NCBI RefSeq assembly: GCF_017312485.1 | Contig: NZ_BMBA01000008.1 | Coordinates: forward strand, 25,784-89,783 | Origin: Clostridium zeae | GTDB lineage: Bacteria > Bacillota > Clostridia > Clostridiales > Clostridiaceae | Reading direction: 5' to 3' | DNA: 64,000 nucleotides | Shown: positions 46,201 to 53,541 of the stretch, piece after piece | Layout of the letters: each line of letters starts with the position of its first letter | Numbering within the stretch: position 1 is the first letter of the stretch | Program-made: the position numbers and the translations under genes | The notes under the pieces: generated by a model | What the model saw: the letters and a program-made list of their open reading frames with translations, nothing else | Database searches by the model: none | What the model was told of the DNA's origin: nothing

Positions 46201-48343
46201 CTCCACTCAGCTGGTATCTATAAGTATAATTTCCCTTAGGTAAATATATTGCATTATTGTTTTTAACATTAAAATTTCCTAGAAGACTAGAGCTATTATA
46301 ATTGGTATCAGTAACAATATTAACAAGCATGCTTTCATTAGAAACTTGCTGTTCATATAAATTACTTATACTTACCTTTGATATATTACTATCAGTCATA
46401 AAACTTACAGAACTTAAATTTTCATAGCTATCTATGGCTTTTACATAGTAATATCCTTCGTTCTCACTCAAAACATTTAATTTTGAACTACCAGTCTTGT
46501 TAACTATTATCTTTGTGGAAGCACTTTTATTTAATGATACCTCTGCATCTGGCAGATTATCTAAGCTTAAGTTAGCAGATGATAACATAGTTGTGTTATC
46601 TGCCTTATATGCATTAAAGGTAATCTCTTTTCCTTCCTTTGATAGATCAATAATATTTTTTCCAGCAGTCAGTCCTCTTTTTATGAAAAGAACCTTATTT
46701 GAAGAACTATCAGCATCTCCATTTTTCACTACCATTGTATATTGGCTGCTTTTATTTACGTTATAGAAGATAGCTTGTCCGTTAGAGTCTGTGCTTACTT
46801 CCTTTGGATTATAAATATTGCTACCTTCATATAATACAACTAACATGTTCTTAGCTATGTTACCGCTTGTGTCTTTTACGGTTATATTCATTGTATTATC
46901 CGACCCATATGACTTAAAATACCTCTCATCTACATAAGTCTTACCAGCACTATCTGTAGCAACTGCTTTTAACTTATTTACTCCATCAGTCAGTTCAGTA
47001 AATGGCAGATTTATATCATATGTTTTACTTCCATTACCTTGTATAACCTTATAAGCATTAACCCCATCATTTATAAACAAACTTAATTGCTTAAGTTGGG
47101 ATGGGTTCAAGGCAGTTATTTTTCCTGATACATCTCCTGTAGTATTCTGACTTATAACTGGACTTGTTATAGTTACAAAATCACTTTGGCTTTCTAGTGC
47201 AAACTTTAAATTCAAGTAAGGACTTTCTCCAGATGTTCCATTGCTTTTTCTTAAAATACTTCTGATTTGATCTAATGTATAGGATGGATTCTTTGCCTTA
47301 AGTAAAGCAATTGATCCAGTTGTAACAGCAGCCGATATTGACGAACCATATACAACCTTATAACCAGCACTTCCTATATCAGTAGTATTTCCTCTTCCAC
47401 TTGCAAATACATCGATATTTTTTCCAGTATTAGAATCATATTGATTTTCTGCAGCTACAATTACGCCATTTGCATTACAAGGCCAATAATTTTCAGAATA
47501 GCCTCTATCATCACCTGAAGAGGATACAACTATAGAACCTTTCCCAATTGCATACTGCACTGCATCATCGATAAGTTTGCTATATCCTTTTCCATTTATA
47601 CTTACATTTATTATCTGTGCTCCTGAATTAGCAGCATACATTATACCCTGTGCGATATTTGCTGTGGTTCCTACCCCATTCGAATCCAAAACTTTAACAG
47701 GAATGATTCTTGTATCTATACCTCCAGCAATACCATTAATTCCAATTCCATTATGTTTTGCTGCTATAACTCCAGCAACTTGAGTACCATGTCCATTGTC
47801 ATCACTGGTATCTATGCTACCCCCTATGTAGTTCATACCAGGATCTACACTTCCCTTTAGATCTGGGTGATCGCTTTTTACTCCACTATCCACTACAGCT
47901 ACTTTTACTGTAGTTTGCTTCATTTGATCTGTAACCAAATCCCAAGCTTCTATAGCTCTAGAATAAAACAAAAAGTCTTCAGTTTTAGCTAGAGGGTCTA
48001 TAGTGGTGCTCTTTCTACCTAATGCATTTTCTTCTGAGTACTCTACATTTTTATCTGTTTTAAGTTCATCTTTAACATTAGTTACATTACCTTTGTCAAA
48101 AGAAGCTAAAACATAGTTTCCAAAGTACTTTATTATCTTTCCACTATACTTCTTTATAATATCTTCATATTTCTTATCCTTTGTATCCATCAGTTTAATA
48201 ACCAGTTGGCCGTCAACAGCTTCCAATGGAGTACTAGTCTTTTTTTCTGCTGCTGATACTGTACTACCAATACTTCCAAGTATAGTTACTGTAGTAAAGA
48301 GACAAAGGATAACTGTAGCCATGTAGCGCTTAAATCTCTTCAT
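40295..48343 (-). CDS. Giant secreted subtilase (S8) with repeat modules and C-terminal dockerin
   Basis: This 2,682-residue exported serine protease has a signal peptide ending near VSA (about 31) and a short I9-like propeptide (about 45-105). The S8 domain (about 120-385) has Asp152 in VAVVDSGV, His185 in DDNGHGTQVAGV and Ser335 in YGSSISAAV. The oxyanion-hole position reads SSSGDDRG, so Asp278 replaces the usual Asn. After it come some 2,200 residues of beta-rich modules with recurring VKDPxGNxxxxG and TKTTRILL-type segments. The last 58 residues are a dockerin (EGDINLDGIVDIFDIVYVAR and NLDSSDTVIDAKDLARAAVN). ATG 48343 follows GAGGAGGGGGATT; the frame opening at 48358 includes that site. 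Modules are shared with the proteins at 48572 and 56244. Substrates are unknown. Confidence 0.9.
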   Translation of the reverse strand: MKRFKRYMATVILCLFTTVTILGSIGSTVSAAEKKTSTPLEAVDGQLVIKLMDTKDKKYEDIIKKYSGKIIKYFGNYVLASFDKGNVTNVKDELKTDKNVEYSEENALGRKSTTIDPLAKTEDFLFYSRAIEAWDLVTDQMKQTTVKVAVVDSGVKSDHPDLKGSVDPGMNYIGGSIDTSDDNGHGTQVAGVIAAKHNGIGINGIAGGIDTRIIPVKVLDSNGVGTTANIAQGIMYAANSGAQIINVSINGKGYSKLIDDAVQYAIGKGSIVVSSSGDDRGYSENYWPCNANGVIVAAENQYDSNTGKNIDVFASGRGNTTDIGSAGYKVVYGSSISAAVTTGSIALLKAKNPSYTLDQIRSILRKSNGTSGESPYLNLKFALESQSDFVTITSPVISQNTTGDVSGKITALNPSQLKQLSLFINDGVNAYKVIQGNGSKTYDINLPFTELTDGVNKLKAVATDSAGKTYVDERYFKSYGSDNTMNITVKDTSGNIAKNMLVVLYEGSNIYNPKEVSTDSNGQAIFYNVNKSSQYTMVVKNGDADSSSNKVLFIKRGLTAGKNIIDLSKEGKEITFNAYKADNTTMLSSANLSLDNLPDAEVSLNKSASTKIIVNKTGSSKLNVLSENEGYYYVKAIDSYENLSSVSFMTDSNISKVSISNLYEQQVSNESMLVNIVTDTNYNSSSLLGNFNVKNNNAIYLPKGNYTYRYQLSGGSPDVSYDYMTENLSLTGDTTLTYGEPKINLEKGDDNSSFRMSFKDGNHSSIINSLSDFNGTIILKDPNGKALVNGVDFTYTDERGYDVNYFFIKLVKPISGNYQASINLNYMGKSITSNILSLSFVGTQTSTSNVVKYTLPAEMQSAITSEGDDTLNVQYYIYNALTGEPIYDEWQSDDVSGIGNGDIRIPLTYCNSSYRIVICASTEYDRAVVYDRSLGIASNGVISINPDTTTKKISFAGNNLDQFIKNSRYRLTKIMPNNKNYYLQLKASNKTNLSVWADDGKYSSLFSTPQSLIRSEFNVSASNNIDNFDTSSLSNLKFIVPQDSHAKSIYISPKITDSSDAQRFEVDYNNNFQITPGIFLNGFNINISNTNDLNSKSYYFTGSYECKALAQNTIDTTKCVVEYSNIPTNLNKYSQLSFNAKISAGQFVLTNMNYIWNGKSNNDFYNYGSSSSGINIYNSENKFLSWNPVGSNNFDSNLMFFSSVSNLYGGNFKIKLDLEGLGLVDNGFNLSVTGDDLKIKVMDPFDTSKPLMNGNVYLRGYGNLVGGYKTGRDGYVYIPKSNIQTNKLIVAAESDKGIALFESQVDTTISETTIATPITALKNINIKPLDSIGGISLSNSDIEFSGNGYNSFKVAKLDINGQKTVYTNFDVSKIYVKNSTSFLKYSYSGQGDVVIDNKNTAKLNVSLVPNAYSSLNINDNNQSTFIVQNSGIYNVSVGSYKYSYFAGSMNYSGDFTTTSGSTKDLKFGTTLNLAADYYSVDGTTPSNTVKPNQNINMTVNFKDEFGNSVSPMQQVSLTYIVKTNGTEIKRGAVSGSGIISVNPNIVADSFDLAFEASYNNQKYTSNSLNYKMNLADYQKVTVKDPLGNLINEGTFGSSNYQLSGVMINNGIAYIDKNILLNKPSNVSLRGVSSTGYSVIYMGLTLDSNTIEIKDSTADKFSITANLPANSNNINLSLYPNNKGGSQGYSGYYENYNMDQFNKMYKNNYVWITKGSYVINVNSTIYGATTNENYALVDTISGTKAVSLDYTKTTRILLNSSNSFDIGGYNFNIENVSINMQISSNSINRISSNVVTGYSVNLNDSKLGSIGYNKLLSTPIAGDSYTINIGNKYKVKADNTASSNIAPNDNAKAVISVSDEYDNNFYTNSMNGVKASIELSADGQLVNTVQQTIYLGSNPYEMNFTPNVGTNFSAVFKLSIFGTVYSSNTLSYTLDTSNYNVINVKDPSGKPLAKGEAIQYGTRYKISQGIMYIPKTTTLSGTISITGTTDIGEYVINPQVTVSGSATNISLQGKKVNVATNFANISDINNGQLNLTWDNSYYGGSINVSYNSDKSMVSNVNIWLQDDQQCYLDNYFYDKSNNQYAIGKKFKNTESTINISADTLTEIRLAGTDNKNASLMVSSTKNNGGRSFSVGYNKLYVSSDNYYINSVSMYDGSSNLFYSLNMNKCINGPVYTAFVGTNFIGDYSIQDNVMTAGDSFYINGNIRDEYGNDVSFYSGNSKEIQFINAWGNIAYSVQSNGTSNCIIPSTIMEGKYSINIVTSIGNRKINSNIIPNIYITKGTISNLGSYGMTSQYSLYDGTNLVYSGNQASSVKIPNNILVDGKYYDLDVLTQSSNGVDHNKYKYQFSNGSLQYVSLSESVSTTLDTSVKKVILTTSKGNSITYDAEKNLNPYGIMLYLAYGETYNVSAYCEDSTGRYWASKQVKIDDTFAGLTFDRTQSQKLNLSNKFANNVELLGLVAKNTASGQSYDIGRELTTSNSVYLAKGIYDISFKLNVNGTTTVNNYKKTVDLSTSESTILVGANINYDVVLDKSVYSPNDNVSAKISNVKDGDILLSGLEGLPLDSSSISMNLVHGTKVLKGFNITIPSTLKGDCNFVVKGSTAGLGNIISKTISITVNNPNTIKEGDINLDGIVDIFDIVYVARDFGKLKGQSDYDPRVNLDSSDTVIDAKDLARAAVNYGN

Positions 48344-48436
48344 AATCCCCCTCCTCAATATTTTGTCACATATACTATTATAAGGTATTTAATAGAAATG
48401 TATATATTTATGTAATATTATTGAAAATATAAAAAA

Positions 48437-48475
48437 ACTACTATAGGTGTACTTTATACTTCTACCTATAGTAGT
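48437..48475 (-). terminator. Terminator of the 1,548-residue dockerin protein gene
   Basis: AACTACTATAGGT pairs with ACCTATAGTAGTT around a 15-nt loop. The minus strand follows with seven T residues. It separates this gene from the downstream subtilase gene, so each has its own promoter. Confidence 0.85.
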
Positions 48476-48571
48476 TCTCTACAATTCTTTATTATTTAGG
48501 AATTTATAATTCAATTATATGTGGAGTTACCATTTAAAACATGATGTAATTTAAAGAATAAAAAAATAATA

Positions 48572-51500
48572 TTAATTTCCATAATTAACTGCAGCTCTTG
48601 CTAAATCTTTTGTATCTATTACATTATCTGAAGAATCTAGATTCACTCTAGGATCATAATCACTTTGCCCCTTGAGCTTTCCAAAATCTCTAGCTACATA
48701 TATAATATCGAAGATATCAACAACTCCATCTAAATTTATATCTCCTTCTTTTATGCTTCCAGATCCATTTACTACAATATTAATTGGTTTTGTTTCAACA
48801 TTTCCTAAACCTTGCAAATTTCCTTTTACCTTTATGATACAATCACCTTTTAATTGCGCAGGAATAGTTCCATTGAAACTTTTTATTATCTTCATTCCAT
48901 GCATAAGATTTATTACTAAGCTTGAGCTATCTAGACTTAAGTTTTCATAACCACTTAACTTGTTGTCACCATCTTTAACATTTACAATTTTTCCGCTTAT
49001 TTTTTCTCCAGAGTTATAAACACTCTTATCTAGTTCTATATCATAGCTAATATCGCTACCTATACTTATAGAGTTATCGCTTTGAGACAAATCTATATTT
49101 TTCTTATAATCATTTAAAATATTAGAATCATTAAGCCTAGTCTTAAAATTAAATTCATATTTACCTATAGGTAGATATATTGACCTTACTTCCTCCAAAG
49201 CTCTTCCTAAGCTATAAATTTGCCCAGTTGTAGTATCCTTCGCTGTACATCCTATAATTTCAACTGAATTATTGAATTTGTTAATCAAGCTTACTTTTTT
49301 CAAAGCATCTTTATCGAAATTAATCACTGATATGCTTTTATCAACCTTTACAACCTTTTTTGACCAGTAGCTATCAGCACCATCCTCACAATATGCTGAA
49401 ATACTGTATTGCTCACCTTCAACTAAGCTCAAAGTTGTTGATTTGGTTGAATGATCAGCAGTGTCATAATCAATGCTCTGACCATCTGAGGTAGTCAATA
49501 TGAGCTTTTTAACATTGCTACTGACCTTCAAATCCACTGAAGCTTTAGTGGTTACATCTGTTTGACTTGTACCATCTAGCAAGAAATCACTCTTAATATG
49601 TTCAATCACTCCATTATCGCTATCCAAAAGACTATAGTTATAGTGTTTTCCGCTTTCTAATAAATAAGTCGGGATATAAATATTTCCACCTTTATTATAA
49701 CTATTTGAATATATTAAATTAGACTCATCATAGAACTTTATATTATAGCTATATTGAGAAAGCTTTATTTTAATTGCACTGGCTCCAGCAACATATACAT
49801 CGTTTATCGTGTTAGAAAATACTTTTTCATTATTTACATATACATTTGTTCTTACAGAATATTTCCCTGTAGGAATAGTCGTTGGAACTCTACCTATAAG
49901 GCTAAATCTACTGGTGGTTTTAATGACTTTTCCTGTAGCATCTATAAATTCAAGTTCTATAAGGCTACTACCTTTAGCATCTGATTTATAGTTATTGTAT
50001 TCATCTGTTAATCCTTTATCTGCAGCCACTATCATATCTCCATAAAAGAGGACCTTATTGTTAGTATAGGTGCAATACGGTTTAAATTTATTTCCTAACA
50101 ATATAGTATGTTGTTTTCCTTTTATAATCTCATTATCTGCCAATTTATAATTTACATTTTTAGTTGAGTCATTTTGATCCACATAAGATGCCTCTAAACA
50201 TTTCAATTGGTTTTCTGTAATAAAAGTTTTCTTTGCCATATTTATAGGCTTCTCAATAGTTTGTACATTATCTTGCTGTACATTAATATTTATATTTGCA
50301 TTTTCATAAGCACTGCTTACCTTTAGCTCCACTAATTTATCTGTACTAAGTGTTATATTCGAAACATCATCACCAAAGGATTTAGTTAAGAGATACTGTG
50401 CATCTCCATTTGTATTTATAAAATTACTCACACGGTATTCTACTCCAGGCTGTAACCATACCTTCAAATTAGAGATTGAATTAAAGCTATTCATATCCCA
50501 CGTTTCATCAATATAATAATCGCTATATTGATCAGCACAGTACAATTTAAATTCACCATTACTTACACTGGCTATGTCTTTACCGTTAGTTGATATAACC
50601 TTCTTAGTACCTAATAAAGATAAATTTAGTTCTTCTCCATTTATTGAAAGCCTTGGGTTAAGCACATAGTCTCCATCTTTTGTTTTACCATATATTGATG
50701 CAGTTTTTCCTAAAGATTTATCAATTGGAACAAGAGTTTTTCCTTTTACTATGCTATATTTGCTACCATCCTCTGCAGAAATTTCTCCATTTTCAAGTAA
50801 AGCTCCTGTTGGATCTTTAACTGTATACTCTTTGCAGCCTGTATTATCATAAGTTAAAACATTTGAAGAATACAGTTTATCAAATATATTTATCTTAAAC
50901 ACAGCATCTAGATGTCCACCTTGAACTTTTGTAGCAAAGTCGAGTTCATAAGGCGATTTGTCTATTTGAAGATTGCTACCTATACTTTCAACAATTTGTC
51001 CATTTTGGCTAAGCTCTACCAAATCTCTAGTTTCTTCACCTCTAGAATAACCTCGATTCAGAAAAACTTTATTATTATATTCATCTGTTATATTGATTAG
51101 TGCTTTTCCAACCTTATCATTTCCTATTAAATTTGAATTTGAATAATCAGCTTTTATATTGAAAGTATTACCTAAATTTATAGTATACTCACTTCCACTT
51201 ATTTTGTTACCTAACTCCATATTGTAGGTTACTCCTTCTATTATATCGCCTACATTTACCTTATATCCTTCGCAGATATCAGAGGTTATATTTCTTGTAA
51301 TTGTACTTGAGTCATAAATTCTATTGACAATATAAGAACCGTCTATTTTATAACTTAAAGATACTGAGTTTTTATAATTACTATTTACATTAAGCTTTGT
51401 TGTTTTTGTATAATCTAGGTTAACTGAACTAGACGCATTTGTCCTATCCATAAGAAAATAGCTTTGAGCATTTTCATTAGTATAGTCATTATAGTATGTG

Positions 51501-53218
51501 CTTATAAGACTTGCATCGCTTGGCAACCAAACATACTTATCATTAAATTTATCTGTATAATCTTTTTTTAGACTAAACACTTCATTATAAATAGAAACCC
51601 TATTCTTATCATTAGATTCAGAATATATATCAAAATATATCCTACCAACAGCATCCTGTATATTATTTTTTATATAAACCCTCTTCTCATTATTAAAATA
51701 AATCTCATTTGTATTTGCATCTATTGATAGAGGTGCATAGATTATCCCCTCACCTTTTGAATTAGTTCCATATATTGAAACATTCTTTACACCAGAGTTT
51801 AGTATCTCTTGATCTATATACATCTCACCATTATCTATTACTGTACCATTAATACTGCTCACGCTACTATCGTGTATCGCTCCGCTTTTCATAAGATTAC
51901 CTTCAGGGTCTTTAACAATAATCTTTTTACGATTTACATTTGTATTATACTTATATGTCAAGGCATTGGTGGTATACTGCTTATTATCCATTGTAATCTT
52001 AAGACCCACAGTAAAGTCTTTTGTATCATCTCTTCTTCCTACTTTTATCTTATATATACTATCCCCAGAAACTGTTACTGAAGCCGTACTGTCTTCAACT
52101 CCATTAATTAAAGCTGAATAACTAGTACTTGTAGCAAGCAGTGGAGCAACTTTATTTTCGTACTCATCTTTCATAACCAATTTTGCTGTAATAGTTTCAT
52201 CAACATTTACTTCATTAGAATTACTTTTATCTTCATATTGTATAGAAGCATTAAAGATAGTTCCAAACTTCAACTCTGATTTCATCACACTTAAAGTATT
52301 AAATTTTCCAGTATAAAGATATTTTTGCCCTGTATATGAATACATGTAATTTCCACGGCTTAAAATATAGTTTCCTGAAGTTTTTACAAGATACTCTTCG
52401 GCTACTAAACGTGCTCCAACTAAATTAAGTAATCTTAAATCATCACTATTTTCAGCTAACATATCTATCTTAAGATTGAATACATCAAAATTGTTTATCT
52501 CAATATCACCATTTCCCGAATAAACAGAAGTTAAAAATGTATTATTGCCACTTACAGTAGCACCACTTATATCTAGATTAGTATATAGTGTCTTTTGACC
52601 ATTTGAATCTAACTTAGACTCTATCTTACTATACTCGTTCATATAATCAATTTGAATATCCATATTTGATATATTAACTGCGTAATTGTTTGGCATATAA
52701 GGTTTTATATTTATCTTTGATAAAGAAGTATTTGAAATACTTACGTTTGGGCTACTACTATTTAAATCAACTGAAGTTGAAAAAGCAGCCGTGGCTGAAC
52801 CGTTATCAACCTTTATAAGGATTGTACTATCAGTTTGAAGCTTACTCTTCGGTAAATTAACATATCCATCCTGATTGGTAGTATAGATCTTTTGATCATC
52901 CCCTTTTAATACTATACTCCCACTTACAAGTGGCTTTGAAGTATCAAAAGGATTCATAATCCTTACTGTCACATTATCAACTTCACTATTTAAAATTGTC
53001 TGAGCCATTACCCTTTTTGTCTCATTTAAAGCCGGCTTTGCTTCAGCCTTAGCTTTATTACTTAAATCACCTTTTATATTGGTAACTTCTAATTGCTTTT
53101 GCGATGCTATTTCTGTATTCTCTGATGCAAAAGCAGAAACACCTAGTCCATTTAACACATTTACAAAGGTAAATATGTTAAGTAAAACCATAGATATTAA
53201 CCTTCTCTTAATCTTCAT
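48572..53218 (-). CDS. Very large secreted repeat protein with C-terminal dockerin, protease-less paralogue
   Basis: The 1,548-residue product has a signal peptide (about residues 1-32) and no recognisable catalytic domain. From residue 80 it aligns module by module with the C-terminal two thirds of the subtilase at 40295. Shared segments include NPFDTSKPLVSGSIVLKG, LDSNGQKTLYTNLDIS, VKDPEGNLMKSGAI and LMHGMKIIKSF. The last 58 residues are a dockerin nearly identical to that of the subtilase, including at DNA level. ATG 53218 follows GGGGGG, and the frame opening at 53263 is an artefact. The modules look like beta-sandwich repeats of a fibrous or adhesive surface protein. It may be a structural arm of the complex, or an adhesin. 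Function is not known. Confidence 0.85.
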   Translation of the reverse strand: MKIKRRLISMVLLNIFTFVNVLNGLGVSAFASENTEIASQKQLEVTNIKGDLSNKAKAEAKPALNETKRVMAQTILNSEVDNVTVRIMNPFDTSKPLVSGSIVLKGDDQKIYTTNQDGYVNLPKSKLQTDSTILIKVDNGSATAAFSTSVDLNSSSPNVSISNTSLSKINIKPYMPNNYAVNISNMDIQIDYMNEYSKIESKLDSNGQKTLYTNLDISGATVSGNNTFLTSVYSGNGDIEINNFDVFNLKIDMLAENSDDLRLLNLVGARLVAEEYLVKTSGNYILSRGNYMYSYTGQKYLYTGKFNTLSVMKSELKFGTIFNASIQYEDKSNSNEVNVDETITAKLVMKDEYENKVAPLLATSTSYSALINGVEDSTASVTVSGDSIYKIKVGRRDDTKDFTVGLKITMDNKQYTTNALTYKYNTNVNRKKIIVKDPEGNLMKSGAIHDSSVSSINGTVIDNGEMYIDQEILNSGVKNVSIYGTNSKGEGIIYAPLSIDANTNEIYFNNEKRVYIKNNIQDAVGRIYFDIYSESNDKNRVSIYNEVFSLKKDYTDKFNDKYVWLPSDASLISTYYNDYTNENAQSYFLMDRTNASSSVNLDYTKTTKLNVNSNYKNSVSLSYKIDGSYIVNRIYDSSTITRNITSDICEGYKVNVGDIIEGVTYNMELGNKISGSEYTINLGNTFNIKADYSNSNLIGNDKVGKALINITDEYNNKVFLNRGYSRGEETRDLVELSQNGQIVESIGSNLQIDKSPYELDFATKVQGGHLDAVFKINIFDKLYSSNVLTYDNTGCKEYTVKDPTGALLENGEISAEDGSKYSIVKGKTLVPIDKSLGKTASIYGKTKDGDYVLNPRLSINGEELNLSLLGTKKVISTNGKDIASVSNGEFKLYCADQYSDYYIDETWDMNSFNSISNLKVWLQPGVEYRVSNFINTNGDAQYLLTKSFGDDVSNITLSTDKLVELKVSSAYENANININVQQDNVQTIEKPINMAKKTFITENQLKCLEASYVDQNDSTKNVNYKLADNEIIKGKQHTILLGNKFKPYCTYTNNKVLFYGDMIVAADKGLTDEYNNYKSDAKGSSLIELEFIDATGKVIKTTSRFSLIGRVPTTIPTGKYSVRTNVYVNNEKVFSNTINDVYVAGASAIKIKLSQYSYNIKFYDESNLIYSNSYNKGGNIYIPTYLLESGKHYNYSLLDSDNGVIEHIKSDFLLDGTSQTDVTTKASVDLKVSSNVKKLILTTSDGQSIDYDTADHSTKSTTLSLVEGEQYSISAYCEDGADSYWSKKVVKVDKSISVINFDKDALKKVSLINKFNNSVEIIGCTAKDTTTGQIYSLGRALEEVRSIYLPIGKYEFNFKTRLNDSNILNDYKKNIDLSQSDNSISIGSDISYDIELDKSVYNSGEKISGKIVNVKDGDNKLSGYENLSLDSSSLVINLMHGMKIIKSFNGTIPAQLKGDCIIKVKGNLQGLGNVETKPINIVVNGSGSIKEGDINLDGVVDIFDIIYVARDFGKLKGQSDYDPRVNLDSSDNVIDTKDLARAAVNYGN

Positions 53219-53541
53219 AATCGTCCCCCCAGAAATCATGTTACATTTTCTATTATAAAGCATATTTTACAAATGTATATAGTTGTAATTTGTACCAATA
53301 AAATAGTGCTATAACAGTAATTACTGACATCTGCCGCATCTTTAAAATCCAAATTTACATTATCATTAATAGTATTATTAATAAAAATAAAACACAGTGT
53401 AATATTTTTAGAAAAATTTGCAAGTTCTTATGTTTTTATGTAGAATTTAATTATTAACTTGCAAAAATCATGAATTATTTCTCTATAATGAAGAAGTTTT
53501 TATTTTCTTTATTACAATATTTTAAAAATGGAGTTGATTAA
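53219..53541. other. 323-bp divergent promoter region
   Basis: The region lies between the minus-strand repeat-protein gene and the plus-strand DUF362 gene. TATAAT at 53484-53489 with TTGCAA at 53459-53464 (19-nt spacer) could drive the plus gene. No operator was recognised. Confidence 0.45.
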
